Shown here in pieces: positions 11,626-22,648 of a DNA stretch of 64,000 nucleotides; position 1 is the stretch's first letter, and the number at the start of each line of letters is the position of its first letter. The notes below the pieces were generated by a model. That model saw only the letters and a list, made by a program, of their open reading frames with translations, searched no databases and was not told the origin of the DNA. The stretch is from positions 1 to 64,000 of the forward strand of contig VXAU01001689.1 in assembly GCA_013399695.1 (NCBI GenBank), read 5' to 3'. The position numbers and the translations under genes were made by a program. The stretch is from Formicarius rufipectus. Taxonomy: Eukaryota; Chordata; Aves; Passeriformes; Formicariidae.

Positions 11626-12212
11626 ATTGCCTGAACAGCTTCATTAGTGGTTCTGGTGTTGGAATCAATCAAAACCAGCACTTGGCTCTAAACCGAGAGG
11701 GAAAAGGGGAGCACAGCCTAAATCTCCATGAGCAAATCCATCAGTGTTTCTTCCTAGCCTGGATGAGCCATGAGTCACTCAGAGACAATAGGCTGCTTTT
11801 CCAATGAGTGACTGGACCACCAACTCCAAGGGACTGCAAATTCCACAGAGAATCAAAAGTACAACAACAGTGAGAACAGACCAGCCTGTGGCAACCTGGG
11901 AAGTGCCTCCCATCACTGGTGGCAGTGACAGAGGAGTGCAGAGACTGTTTGCAAACTCTTTCTTATAGTATTTTCTATCCCACGTTGTCTAATTCCTGGT
12001 GTTGAGACCCCAAGTCCACCAAACTGTCTGTGTCTTACAGAAAGAAGCCAGAGATGCAGACCTGACTCCTGGCAGCTGATGCTGTGGTGGTGTCTGAGAC
12101 CAGAAGGATTTTCCTGGTTTCCAGTCTGTTCCCATATTTCACCACTTCCTGATGGATCTAATCACAAACCCACTGAATTGTTGGATATTTGTAGAGGAAA
12201 TAAATGTATTAC

Positions 12213-12301
12213 CCTATGAGTTGATCTTTGTTTTGCTCCACAAGGGTGGGAGGAACGTTAGAGACGATGACTTGCATATCCAACTGATTGACCACAGAGA
12301 C
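12213..12301 (-). CDS. PCDH15: PCDH15-type exon H (EC11 end to MAD12 start), 89 nt, phase 0/2
   Basis: This short exon was found by predicting what must lie between EC11 and the membrane-adjacent domain. It encodes VSVVNQLDMQVIVSNVPPTL and VEQNKDQLI, the end of EC11 and the first strand of MAD12. It starts in phase after KAEVL and ends with GG, which the first G of exon I completes to Gly. The acceptor is ..tgtttccag. The donor gtaata is weak (T at +5). The VEQNKDQLI tail differs from the sequence I remember for mammalian PCDH15 at this place, while the VSVVNQLDMQVIVSN part is the same. Confidence 0.93.
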
Positions 12302-13980
12302 CTGGAAACAAAAGAGGGACATTCAATTGGCATTCCCATGTACAGCATCCTCCCCATACAAAAGGAATGGGATAATTACATTCCTGCTCCACAGCCCTGC
12401 CCTGACGGACAGATTTCTCATTTTAATTCTCATCTGGGGAGCTGGGAAATCCCACTTTGCTTGGCAGCCAAACCCCATAAACATCAGGTGAAGGTTTAAC
12501 CAGGACTGTAATTGCAGGTCTGCATCAGAACTAGAGCTTTTTAAGGTGGGGACTGCAAAAGCTCTTCTTCATAGTTGAGACTACTTCCAGAATCACAGAG
12601 CTCCCAAGGGCAGTATCCAAAATTACTAAGGAGCATTTTGATGACAGGAAAATCCTGCCCTGGAGACATGCAAAGGTAAAGGGAAATACAAGATTAATTC
12701 AACTAAATCAACAATTATTTGTTAGAAAATCATGAAGGAAATTCTTTATTTACCTTGAAGCTATCAATGAAAGGTTTTATTTTAATCTCCCTCTATATAT
12801 CACCAAACTGTACATAATTGTGTACATTTTACAGTTGAACTTTTTCCTTTAAAAAAAGAAAAAATGCCTTTGACCCACTCAGGGCTTTTGTGCTTTGTTG
12901 AAATTAAATGATATTGTAGTTTTCCACCAAAGCACGGACTGAGCTCAGAGCAAACCCCTGGAATTTTTATTTTCTACCACAAAGCCAATGTCACTCCTGA
13001 GCTTCCCAGTTTGGAGGGTCAGGGTGCACGAGGGACACCACACACACATCAAACTCCTCACACTCTGCTCCACAGCCCCTGATCTGTGTCTGCCCCGATC
13101 AGTGTCCTCCCTGATCCTGGAGAGGATTCTGGAGGACACTTTGGAAAAGGAGGCCACTGTTAAACCTGATGCATTTCCAAATCAAGAGTTAGTCCATTCT
13201 AAAAGAAATAAAGAGCCCCTGAATTTCAAAGGAGGAGCCTGAGCCTTGTAATCACTGCAGCAGAAAAGCCACAATACCCTTCCACATCAAACACTGATTC
13301 ACCAGCTTTGAAGCTTAATTCAACTTTAAATATTTAAATGCTCTTGAAATGTCATCAGATGCCCTGATCAGGCTTCTGTGTAAGAAGAACAGAATTATAA
13401 TGAACTCCAAATGAATTTTAGACTGAAATCGTGCCACGGAACTCTAGAAGAATGATCACATTAATAGGATTAATTGCATTAGTCAATTCAAGCAACCACT
13501 GTGCACCACGTGCTGAGCCCTGCAAAAAGGCAAAACTGAAAACAAAGGCAATAGTTCTTGTCACATGCCAGGAACCACAATTATCCCCACTTGTTCATAC
13601 ACAAAAACACGGATAAACACATTCGTGACAAGCTGTAGGAAACCAGGGGTGTTGGACAAAAATCAAGCAAAATTTGAAGTTTCTACAGCAACATTAACTT
13701 GCTTATTATGCACATTTGTAAAGGCAGGGGAAGCATAAAACTGTTGATAAGCACAAGTCCAAAAGTGATCTCCCTTTGATCCCAAGATTCATTCATAAGG
13801 CACTTCCCAATTTCTGAGTCAAGCAAGGCAGAGCCTGAAAAGAGCATTGATCATCACATGGCCCCAAGGGGGTTCCTGGGAGTAGCTGAGAGCTGAATGA
13901 GGAGAGGGCCTTGTAAGGGGTCTTGGAAGTGGCCTTGGAAGGGGCCCTGCAACCCCCCAGAGCCTCACAAACATTTGGTT

Positions 13981-14024
13981 AAAGATGATCTCCAGGATGT
14001 CATCTAAAGATGATCTCCACGATA
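13981..14024. repeat. Short direct repeat (gatgatctcca)
   Basis: Two copies of 'aagatgatctcca' followed by gat, 22-26 bp apart; trivial local duplication. Confidence 0.5.
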
Positions 14025-14239
14025 CCCTGTGGTGGTGAATATTCACTGTCTACACTGACTCAATACCTTTAAGGGCTTCCTTGCAGCAAACTCATTTTAA
14101 AGTGTGCTTTCTTACTCCTTCCTTTTGTCTCACAGGGGCTTTCAAAGGGAAATTCCATCGCATGGAACCAAACTGTCGACCCTCAGATGACTAACTCGAG
14201 CCAAGGAGCCAGGGCTAACCATCGGGAGCAGCCTGGTGT

Positions 14240-14705
14240 CCATCCCATGGTTGGGGTTGGAAGGGACATTAAAGTCCATCCAGTGCCACCCCCTGCCATG
14301 GGCAGAGACACCTTCCACCAGTCCAGGTTGCTCCAACATGGCCTTGGACACTTCCAGGGATGGGGCAGACACAGCTTCTCTGCCCAACCTGTGCCAGGGC
14401 ATGCCCACTCCCACAGGGAAGGATTCCTTCCCAATATCCCATCTATCCCTGCACTCCGGCAGTGGGAAGCCATTCCCCCTTCTCCTAGCACTCCAGGCCA
14501 CTGGAAATAGTCTCTCTCCATGGTTCTTGCAGCCCCTTCAGGCACTGCAAGGCCACAGTTGGGTCACCCCAAAGCTTCTCTTCTCCAGGCTGGACAATCC
14601 CAGCTCTGCCAGCCTTTGCTCCCAGCAGAGCTGCTCCATCCTCTGACCATCCTGGTGCCTCCTCTGTGCTCCCACAGGTCTATGTGCCAGCTTGCAGTCT
14701 GATGG
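14240..14705 (-). mobile_element. CR1 LINE 3' fragment
   Basis: A long reverse-sense fragment from 'ggttggggttggaagggaca' through 'cttctctgcccaacctgtgc' and 'cttctcttctccaggctgga' to 'tctatgtgccagcttgc'. Closely related to 15300-15725. Confidence 0.92.
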
Positions 14706-15299
14706 TGATTGGTCCCTAATTTCATCCTCAGCTAGTCTGAGCTTCCACAACTTGCCCACAGCCAGTGGGTGCACTGTGCATCACTCACCCAGAAGACCTC
14801 AAGACACCTCTATAAATTAATGAGACATTCTTCACTTTCTAATTTTAATGCCGATATCTCCTGGCTGTATTTTAATATCCCATTATGCCCAAATTGCCTG
14901 AGGATGCCCTGTCATTTGAGGAGGTCAAGCACGAGGACATCATATATTATGTTTATTTGGTGAATTCCTGCATAAGTCACTACCCCAAGGATTATGGCTC
15001 TCATCTGTATCATGTGACAGTGTTCCCATGAACACGATAATGCACTTCATCCCCTCCACACTGTGCTAATATTAGGCCAATCCATCATATTATAGAGGCT
15101 TTAAGGAAATTTAGCTCTGATGGTTTCTATGACTGGGCGGTAAGTCTGTGTCCTTTACATGAGCTCAAACCTAAAGTTGGTGCCAGTTGGGAAGTGCTCC
15201 TTTCCTAGAAACATTCTCAGCCCAAAATTATTCCTTGAGACTTATTTCTAGACATGAGCAAGTGAGATGTGCCCAACTAGAAATGGCCAGCTGGGACAT

Positions 15300-15725
15300 A
15301 GAACCATGGAATCACAGAATGGTTTGGGTGGGAAGGGATCTCATCCAGGGACACCTTCCACCAGCCCAGGTTGCTCCAAGCCCCATCCAACCTGCCCTTG
15401 GACACTTCCAGGGACAGGACAGCCACAACTTCTTTGGGCAACCTGTGCCAGGGCCTGCCAACCCTCCCAGACAGGAGTTCCTTCCCAATATCCCATCTAT
15501 CCCTGTTCTCTGGCAGTGGGAAACCATTCCCCCTTCTGGCACTCCAGGCCCCTGGAAATAGTCTCTCTCCATGTTTCTTGCAGCCCGTTCAGACACTGCA
15601 AGGCCACAATTGGGTCATCCCAAAGCTTCTCCTCTCCAGGCTGGACAATCTTAGCTTTCCCAGCAGAGCTGCTCCATCCTCTGACCAACTTTCTGCCTCC
15701 TCTGGACTCGCTCCAACATGTCCTA
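15300..15725 (-). mobile_element. CR1 LINE 3' fragment
   Basis: Begins 'agaaccatggaatcacagaa' and ends near 'actcgctccaacatgtcc'. A short internal deletion is seen near 15345 relative to its neighbour (the step from 'ggatctcatcc' to 'agggacacc'). Confidence 0.92.
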
Positions 15726-15889
15726 AAATCTTCTGGTTTGGAAAGGCAAAAGCTTCATTTCAGTGACTTAACAAATTAAGCACAGAGAGTTTATGGCTTT
15801 TCTATAGGTCTGCCTGGAATTAAACTTTATGGAGTGTTTCAATTTGCTGGGGAATTATTCCATAACCATAATGCCCGGCTCACACTTAC

Positions 15890-16105
15890 CAGCACTTCTG
15901 CTTTGCTGCTCAGTCCTTTCCCATAATCGTCGGTGGCAATGACCTGAAACTTGAAATAGGATCTCCTCATGTTTTTGAAAAGCATGGCAGTTTTGATGAG
16001 CCCTGTGTAGGCTTCGATCACAAACCCCTCTTTGCCGTCCTTGATGGGGGGAATGATGAGTCTGTATTGCATGGCACTGTAATTCCCAGTGTCTTTATCA
16101 TCAGC
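15890..16105 (-). CDS. PCDH15: PCDH15-type exon G (main part of EC11), 216 nt, phase 0/0
   Basis: The exon encodes 72 residues, from ADDKDTGNYSAMQYRL through IIPPIKDGKEGFVIEAYTG and NMRRSYFKFQVIATDDYGKG to KAEVL. DDKDTGN is the DxDxGxN calcium motif of EC11 and ATDDYGKG is the last cadherin calcium-binding segment. RLIIPPIKxGKEGFV and MRRSYFKFQVIATDDYGKGL are highly characteristic of PCDH15. The acceptor is ..cccatcag and the donor gtaagt, both strong. It follows the longest intron in the window (12.9 kb). Confidence 0.96.
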
Positions 16106-17109
16106 CTGATGGGGGAAAGAGAAGAAGCAGAGGCAAACAAGGTAAATATGCAGGCAAGGAGTCATTAACCTTGCCCTTTAAATAAAGTTGCATACTCGTC
16201 CAGCAAATTTCTTCCACTCTGACATTTAAAACATTAGATCCCAGAGTGCAGATAGTGCTGGCACTTTAAATGGTTCATTTAACTTTGCCGCTCACAGTTT
16301 TGCTTTTCCAGCAATTTCTTGCTCCTCTGTTGGCACTAAACTTCTCCAAAAGAATGGGGGGGAAAAAAAAAGAAAAAAGAGGAAGAAAAATATAAATTAA
16401 CTTTTCAATCCTGCACTCATACATCAGAATTCAATTCTATGAAAACCTCCACTGACAAATCCTTGTTGAAAACTCAATAGGAAAGAAAAAAACCCAAAAA
16501 ACCAAAACATCACAGCAACTCATTCACAAACTTGTACGATCAGAATGTTCTCCCCCTTCTTAGAGATCTGCATAGATAGTTTGGGACCAATTAAACATTG
16601 CTTTATTAAAAATTAAAAAGGGATGAGTGGCATTGCTGCCAGAGTGCAGAGGGAGCTGCTGGGCAGAGCCAGGGCAGGGCATGGAGCTGCCCTGGCATGG
16701 CCCTGGCAACCCCTCCTTGTGCCTGCCAGCCCTGTAGCCCCACTGTGGCCTCTCCAGACCCGCTCCTAATGCTCCTGCTCAACAGCCAGGCCCCGGATTC
16801 AGAGGGGAGTGCTCCTGAGGACCCTCCCAAAGATTTCCCCTGCTCCCACTGGGGAGGGGTCAGTGAGAGGGAAGTTAATTACTGCCTGTGCATGGTGCAC
16901 TCTTTAGACTCAGGCACCACCCCAGCATGTGGGACACTTCAGCACCTCTTAGCAGGCTTTTATCAAAGCCTTGGCTTGGCTTCTGAAGCCTGTGGATTGA
17001 GCTCGTGCTGGAGAAAAAACAGCCTTAACTTTACGGTCCGTACTACCTTGACTTGAGAACAAAACACAATAATCACAATTAGTCAGGGCTTGCGGCAGTG
17101 TGAAGAGTT

Positions 17110-17400
17110 CACACAATAACAGAACACCCTGAGCTGGAAGGGATCATCCAGTCCAACCCTCAGCTCTGCACAGACACCCCAACAATCCCACTTGGTCATT
17201 GAGAGGATCATCCAAACGCTCCTGGAGCTCTGGCAGCCTTGGGGCCGTGCCCACTGCCCTGGGGAGCCTGTTCAGTGCCCACCACCCTCTGGGGGAAGGA
17301 CCTTCTCCTGAGATCTCACCTGACCCTGTCCTGGCACAGCTCCAGCCCTTCCAGGGTGCTGTCCCTGCTCCCATAGAGCAGAGATGGAGCTGCCCCTCCA
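17110..17400 (-). mobile_element. CR1 LINE 3' fragment (different subfamily)
   Basis: Begins 'acaataacagaacaccctga' and 'gctggaagggatcatccagt', with 'gggagcctgttcagtgccca' and 'ctgggggaaggaccttctcc'. Confidence 0.85.
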
Positions 17401-18253
17401 GAGCTACTTATCATGATATGCTACTGCTGCTAAAAAAGCATTATCTGTGCAAGGCCATTAAGCCTTCAATAGGTGGCCATTAATCATCATTAATTGTTTC
17501 CTCACCAGCAGTGAACAACACCTTTAAAGTGGAAATTTTTACTAACTCCAATTCTGTCTTCATTTTTGGATGATTTCCAGGCAACACCAGCGAGGAGATG
17601 CACCAGATCCAGGCACTCAAGACTCCCCATGCTCCGCCAAGTCCTGCCAGTCCAGATGGAGCAGACAGGACTATGCAGCACTTCAGTGAGAATATCCAGC
17701 CTGACTGAGCTGGGGAGAGCAAACACCTCTCAAAGAGCACACCATGGTGCTGCGGAGCTGCCCAAAAATGAGCTCCTGCAATGCCACCAGCTGTCACTCA
17801 GCACGGAGGCAGGGCTGCTTGAAATGGTCCTCACATCCTCTGGGAATATTTTGTTTTCCTCTAAATTGATAAAGCTTTATCCAGCTCAGCTACAAAAAGC
17901 AGAAATAGAAAATGTGTTAAATTGCTTTTGTTCTCCAGCTCCAGAGCTTGCTTTTAAAATCAGGATTACTGCCTCTTGGCTGATCTCAAACTCCATTAGT
18001 AGTGTTTTTAGGAAAGATGGGGGAGGTTAAAAGCTGTCTGAAATTTTCTCTGCTCTGTCAATCAAAAAAGTCAAGGTACCGGGGAGCTTTTCCAGAGCCC
18101 TCCTGCTTTCCAGCTGGCATGGGGAAATACAACCCCAAACCACCCCAAAGCCAGGAGCTTCACAGGTGGATAGCAGGAAAAGGCACATTTTTGGCTTTCC
18201 TTCCACAAGCAAATTGCTGAAGGAAAAAATGAACATGAAAGCATGCTGTGTTA

Positions 18254-18475
18254 TAGAATCATGGAATTAGGGTGGGAAAAGTAAGGTTGGAAAAGACTTC
18301 CAGGGTCACCCGGTCTGACCTTTGGCCCATCACCACCTTGTCAACCAAACCAGGGCACCGAGTGCCACCTCCAGTTTTCTGGGCACATCCAAGGGTGGTG
18401 GCCCATTCTCTGGGCAGCCCCTTCCCAGGTTTAGTTCCTCTTTCACCAATTTTCCCAAGTATCCAACCTGGCCAC
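18254..18475 (-). mobile_element. CR1 LINE 3' fragment (diverged)
   Basis: Starts 'atagaatcatggaattaggg' and keeps 'aaggttggaaaagacttcca' and 'tctgggcagccccttcccag'. Confidence 0.8.
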
Positions 18476-18764
18476 AGGGAAGTGGTCGGACCTAAACATT
18501 GGGTTGATGTTTGGATGGTGAGAAAAAGAGCCAGAAATGAAAACAGCACTTCAGCTATGCCTGGCCAAGGGGGCTGTGCCCAAGCTGGGGCAGCCCCAGC
18601 CTCTGCACCCAGGGACCCCGAAAAGTCTGTAATAGCAGGAGATATTTGAATATGTAAAAGTAATACTTTGTGCTCATGCAGAGGGGAGAAATACTTTAAA
18701 TCATCATTTCTTTGCCTCATACCTATGAAATCCCTGGGTGTCTATCCAAGAACAGGCAAGTACC

Positions 18765-19050
18765 TGGAGAGGAACAATTTCCAAGGGCCTGGAAGGATAG
18801 GGCAAAGGGGAATGGCTTCCCACTGCCAGAGGGCAGGGACAGATGGGATATTGGGATAAAATCCTTCCCAGTGATGGTGAGCAAGCCCTGGCACAGGTTG
18901 GGCAGAGAAGCTGTGGCTGCCCCATCCCTGGGAGTGTCCAAGGCCAGGTTGGATGGGGCTTGGAGCAACCTGGGCTGGTGGAAGGTGTCCCCGCCCAGGG
19001 CAGGGGTGGCACTGGGTGGGCTTTGAGGTGTCTTCCCACCCAAACCTTTG
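18765..19050 (+). mobile_element. CR1 LINE 3' fragment
   Basis: Contains 'gggaatggcttcccactgcc', 'gggcagagaagctgtggctg' and 'tggtggaaggtgtccccgcc'. It ends at 'cccacccaaacctttgtg' without a clear terminal octamer. Confidence 0.92.
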
Positions 19051-20399
19051 TGTGCGAAGTACAGCTTGTACAACACACCCCAGGCTACAGACATGGGCAG
19101 CCAGAAAAGACCTTCTGGACAGACCCACTGGCTTATCCCACCCACTCTCCATGTCAGTAACAGAGCTGGGGCGGGAAAGACAAAGGTAATTCCTGTAACT
19201 GCCCCCCTAGCAAGAGTGTGGGCACACGAGGCTCAGAGCAGCAGGTGGAGGAGCACCATCTGATCCAGCTCCTTTGAGCTCACCACTGTAGCCAGACAAG
19301 TTCCACAGAGACTGCCCAGCTAAGTGTCAAAGGGTGTCTGGAGGTGTCCTGTGGGATGAGCATCACACCCTTTCAATGAAAAACCAATTTCTGTGTTAAA
19401 ATGGATTGATCAGGTTGGTTCAGTTGGCCATAAACCTGTCCCATTTGTAATATTAGGAAATTCTCTCCCAACTGGAAGATATGGCTTTAAATAGGTGCTT
19501 GTTTCTATAACACCAGAAATCATTTTCACCTTCATTATTCCAGGAGATGTGTAAGGACAAAGCACATTTGGATCCAAATTAAGGCATCCACACTGCAGGC
19601 CCAGACCTTACCTGAGCAAACATCAGGACTCTAGAGTCCTTGCTTAGAACTAGTAGGTCTTAGTCCTGCAGCTGAGTTTAACACAGTGAAAGAGCCATTT
19701 TGACACGTGAGGCTTGCATTTTAGAAGCTCTGAAATCCTGCAGCTTGGGTGCCCAAAGTTTCTAGGCAGGCTGGGAGTTAATTCTGCAGAATTTCTGAGA
19801 TTCCAGTGCCACTCCAGAGCAACCAGCACCCTCAGCAGCACTACAGCTCAGGCTACTGCCATCCCAGAAACCATCCACACAAGACATCAAGGCAGGTGTA
19901 AACCAGCCCAGCTTCCAGTCACAAATACCTCAACTTTGTCATTTCCACCCCCCCTTTCACCACTCTTGATCTGGCCCAACAACATCGGCTCAAAGCTTGG
20001 CTTGGTAGGACCACCAGGGAGAGCTTGTGAGCTGCTGGCAGGAACATACCAAACTTCTTTAGCACAGAGCAAGGAGGTTTGCTCCTCTTTGTCCTGAAGG
20101 TAAATATTTTTGACACTTCATTAGGAAGAAATCTACAACACCTCAAGAGTTGCATCATGACTGTCAAAGAAGAGAAAGAGCTACACTTAATCTTAATATT
20201 ACAGCAGCAAATCTGCCTTTTGTCATGTTCAAAAAATACAGATGTCTCTGAAATTCTGCTGTGATTGAGTGTTGATAAATATGGATGATCTTAGGAATTA
20301 CCAGGCCAAATTCCTCCCTCCTGCAACTGAGGGTAGGTGCCCACAGAAAGGAGTTTGGTTGGCATCGCCGGGCGCTGCCTCTGGCTGCGACCCCTCAGT

Positions 20400-20660
20400 G
20401 AGGGAACGGCTTCAAACAGGAACAGGGCAAACTTAATTTAGGAATACAGAAGAAACCCTTCCCTGTGAGGGTGGGCAGGTCCTGGCACAGGCTGCCCGGA
20501 GAAGCTGTGGCTGCCCCATCCCTGAGAGTGTCCAAGGCCAGGTTGGACGGGGCTTGGAGCAACGTGGGCTGGTGGAAGGTGTCCCTGCCCATGGCAGGGG
20601 GTGGGATGGGATGATCTTTAAGGTCCCTTCTGACCCAACCCATTCCATGATTCTATGATT
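20400..20660 (+). mobile_element. CR1 LINE 3' end with intact tail
   Basis: Contains 'ccctgtgagggtgggcaggt' and 'gggatgatctttaaggtccc' and ends 'ccatgattctatgattt', i.e. the terminal CR1 octamer repeat is preserved. Confidence 0.94.
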
Positions 20661-20909
20661 TACGGAAAAGTTATTAACAGATATTTTTACAATTTTATTG
20701 GCAGTTATCTCTCTTGGAACAATAAGACCAACAAGCCAAGCATTGTTGGTATGGAAACATATTGGACTCAATAGAGCTGAGGCAAGTGGAAAATAAGAGA
20801 TGAAAATATATGAGCCAAAAACATGAGGCAACAGAGACCTCTTTAGTGGTGCCTCTGAAACAACTTACAGTTTGCCTGAGTATAAAAAAGTTTCTTTCTG
20901 GTGTAATAA

Positions 20910-21165
20910 ATAGAATCATAAAATCACAAACATTGGAAAAGATCCTCAAGTTCACCAAGTCCAACCATCAACCATCACCACCACCGTGTTCATCACCACA
21001 CTGTGTTCTCAAGTGCCACATCTGCAGAGTTTTTGGACACTTCCACAGATGGTTACTCCACCACCTCCACATTCCATGGCCTCACAACTCTTTCTGTGGA
21101 AGTTTTTTCCCTAATATCCAATCTCAATTTCATCTGGAACAACTCGAGGCCCTTTCTTCCTGTCC
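20910..21165 (-). mobile_element. CR1 LINE 3' fragment (diverged)
   Basis: Starts 'tagaatcataaaatcacaaa' and contains 'gttctcaagtgccacatctg' and 'aacaactcgaggccctttct'. Confidence 0.85.
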
Positions 21166-22084
21166 CCACAATTATCACAAGCCTTGGGTTCCGTGTGAGC
21201 TGCCCCTAAAGGGTGTCCAAATACCTCACAGGTGAGAATTTGGTGGGAAAAGGTCTATTAAAGGGGAAGCTGGAGGAGCAGATGCAAAGCTACAAATTTC
21301 TGAGGCAGTCAAAAACCAAGGTGATGACCAGGAGCTCAGAAATGCTCGAGCCGGGTGAGAGTGTGAAGAACAGAGTAGTGAAGAAACGCAGGAAAAAAAG
21401 GGAAAACTGCAACGGGTACAACAACTTCACTGGCCTAAGTGGCTGCATATCACTGAGCAAAACTGTCTCCAAAGAGGACAGTGGCAGCTGTGGCTGCGGA
21501 GCTGGAAATACGAGAGGATCTGTAAATTCCTGCCGGCAAAAACTGCCTTGTTCTAAAAGCAGTTTTAGGTGCCAGCGACTAATTGGGAACAGTTGAAGGC
21601 GCCATCTGCCAGGAAGGAGGGAGACAAATCCTCAGCAGCCCAGACCCATCCATTTTCCATGCCCTAGTAGTGTCCTCAGCCTCCTGATTGAGGGTGACCC
21701 TTGCAGGGAGACTGGAAAACATTTAAAATTAACAATTGCATTGAAGTCTCAACAACAAGTCTGAACTGAGCTCATGCTGAGAATGCTCAAATCTGGAATC
21801 ATTCCATGATTATGCAACAGCTTCAGGAGTTACAGTTAAAGGCTGATTTTAATGCTTATCCCAAACACACCACTGGCAATTTTTGGTGACAATATCAGAG
21901 TGTTGTTGCCGCATGGGCTTAGTTTTACAAGTCTCCCTGGACAATGGGATAAGTGTCCTCCCATGGGGCTGTGTTTCTGCAGCCATGTGGAGCCAAACAT
22001 TAATCAATTTATACATTAAAGGTATCATTTGCTTGATGTCCTTTCAAAGGTACTACAACAAAAAGAATGGGCTGGTCACTGACA

Positions 22085-22555
22085 CCATGGAATGGTTTGG
22101 GTTGGCAGGGACCTTAAAGTCCATCTCATCCCCCCCCCTGCCAGAGGCAGGGACACCTTCCACCAGCCCAGGTTGCTCCAAGCCCCATCCAAACTGGCCT
22201 TGGACACTTCCAGGGATGGGGCAGACACAGCTTCTCTGCCCAACTTGTGCTAGGACCTGACCACCCTCCCAGCCAGGAAGTCCTTCCCAATATCCCATCT
22301 ATCCCTGCACTCTGGCACTGGGAAGACATTCCTCCTTGTCCTGGCACCCCAGACCCCTGGAAATAGTCTCTCTCCATGGTTCTTGCAGCCCACTCAGGCA
22401 CTGAAAGGCCACAACTAGGTCACTCCAAAGCTTCTCTTCTCCAGGCTGGACAATCCCAGCTCTGCCAGAGCTGCTCCATCCTCTGCCCATCCTGGTGCCT
22501 CCTCTGCACTCTCTCCAGTAGCTCCATGTCCTTGCTGTGCTGGTCCCCAGGGAGT
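22085..22555 (-). mobile_element. CR1 LINE 3' fragment
   Basis: From 'ccatggaatggtttgggttg' to 'ctccatgtccttgctgtgct'. It is immediately followed by a TA/TG microsatellite. Confidence 0.92.
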
Positions 22556-22648
22556 TTTATATATGTGTATATATATACATACATACATATGTGTTTGTAT
22601 CTGTGTGTGTATTATATATATGGATATATGGAATTTTATATATGTCTG
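22555..22648. repeat. TA/TG-rich microsatellite
   Basis: An interrupted ta, tg and tatg dinucleotide tract next to the upstream end of a CR1 fragment. Confidence 0.85.

Larger units (their letters stand above)
3814..12212 (-). other. Intron between exons H and I (8.4 kb)
   Basis: The intron contains CR1 fragments at 5463-5725, 5940-6212, 6418-6645, 9010-9560, 10623-10717 and 11291-11625, plus a C-run at 3899-3921. The stretches 3930-5460, 6650-9000, 9890-10620 and 11630-12212 show no gene. A 190-codon plus-strand ORF at 9755-10327 has no recognisable homology. 7980-8070 is strikingly AT-rich. Confidence 0.8.
12302..15889 (-). other. Intron between exons G and H (3.6 kb)
   Basis: 12302-14235 is unique intron with a small direct repeat of a gatgatctcca motif at 13981-14024. 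Two minus-strand CR1 fragments (14240-14705 and 15300-15725) overlap in consensus and form direct repeats about 600 bp apart. No further exon is needed, because the phases join cleanly. Confidence 0.8.

Noticed and set aside
12152..12499. 115-codon plus-strand ORF
   Set aside because: It runs antisense across the real exon H; the minus strand carries the cadherin motifs and correct splice sites.
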